Below, one piece after another: positions 63,876 to 64,000 of a DNA stretch of 64,000 bases (position 1 is the stretch's first letter; each line of letters begins with the position of its first letter). Both the position numbers and the translations under genes were made by a program. Source of the DNA: Actinocatenispora sp963805605 (lineage in GTDB: Bacteria > Actinomycetota > Actinomycetes > Mycobacteriales > Micromonosporaceae); NCBI GenBank assembly GCA_963805605.1, contig CAWDUX010000003.1:558001-622000 (forward strand). Direction: 5' to 3'. The notes under the pieces were generated by a model that saw only the letters and a list, made by a program, of their open reading frames with translations, searched no databases and was not told the origin of the DNA.

Positions 63876-64000
63876 ATGGATGCTTCCACGCTGTCGCCCG
63901 GCGCCGCCCGGCGCGGGCAACGGGACGAACCGGGCGGGCATCGCCGGCACCTCGTACTGGCGATCTGCTGCGCCAGCATGGTCGTGGTGGTGATGGACAT
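63876..64000 (+). CDS. MFS transporter (DHA2-like), N-terminal fragment
   Basis: Only the first 41 residues are in the window: a Pro/Arg/Gly-rich cytoplasmic tail then the first membrane helix (HLVLAICCASMVVVVMD), which matches drug-proton antiporter (DHA2) transporters beginning LxxxxxxMxVxDxTIVNVALP. ATG 63876 lies at the predicted transcription start, so the mRNA may be leaderless. The gene continues past the window edge. Confidence 0.65.
   Translation, partial: MDASTLSPGAARRGQRDEPGGHRRHLVLAICCASMVVVVMD

Overview
The window is very GC-rich DNA from an actinomycete, most likely a member of the Micromonosporaceae. This is judged from the core genes (BldD, mIHF, GarA, an FtsR-like MerR regulator, a helicase-degenerate PriA, the Sbp/DUF881 trio) and from the frequent GTG starts. 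The family-level assignment is inference from gene content, not from a search.

Left part (1-28.7 kb) is a long, almost entirely plus-strand housekeeping run. It holds the end of alaS, ruvX, mltG, aroE, a type IV prepilin peptidase, aroC-aroK-aroB-aroQ, efp, nusB, convergent bldD, the pyrimidine operon pyrR-pyrB-pyrC-carA-carB-pyrD-pyrF, then mihF, gmk, rpoZ, coaBC, metK, priA, def, fmt and rsmB. Many genes overlap by 4 nt, which suggests translational coupling. A PyrR-binding hairpin sequesters the pyrR ribosome-binding site. Between about 6.8 and 11.7 kb nearly every conserved gene carries single-base indels (aroQ, an SRPBCC protein, efp, nusB, bldD, pyrR, pyrC). This looks more like base-calling error than biology, but it matters to anyone using these translations.

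Middle part (28.8-48.6 kb): a MarR regulator sits in front of an MFS transporter fused to a universal-stress domain and broken by a 17-bp tandem duplication. Next come an endonuclease/exonuclease/phosphatase-fold protein, a second MarR and tRNA-Pro(GGG). A CDP-alcohol phosphatidyltransferase-DUF881-Sbp-DUF881 operon leads into gcvH, garA, ftsR-like, a bifunctional nuclease, a second MerR and gcvP, with gcvP behind a tandem glycine riboswitch. Minus-strand genes follow: DUF5999, a membrane-anchored VWA protein with an EF-hand loop, a KOW-like unknown, a frameshifted GntP permease and a zinc-motif coiled-coil protein.

Mobile region (48.97-57.31 kb): an XRE/MmyB-type regulator gene is split into an N-terminal piece (48.69-48.97 kb) and a C-terminal piece (57.31-57.82 kb) that rejoin in frame once the insertion is removed. 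The insertion contains two adjoining elements. The first is a recombinase / small HTH / zinc-finger recombinase trio. The second is a complete Tn3-family transposon with 38-bp inverted repeats, a TnpA transposase, a DinB-family passenger gene, a TnpI-like tyrosine recombinase and, next to it, a well-formed candidate resolution site. This nested arrangement is the most unusual structure in the window.

Right end (57.8-64 kb): DUF4037 protein, WYL regulator, a secreted DUF916-like/WxL-like pair, argG, and a divergent MerR regulator/MFS transporter pair with a MerR-type promoter that appears to give a leaderless transporter mRNA.
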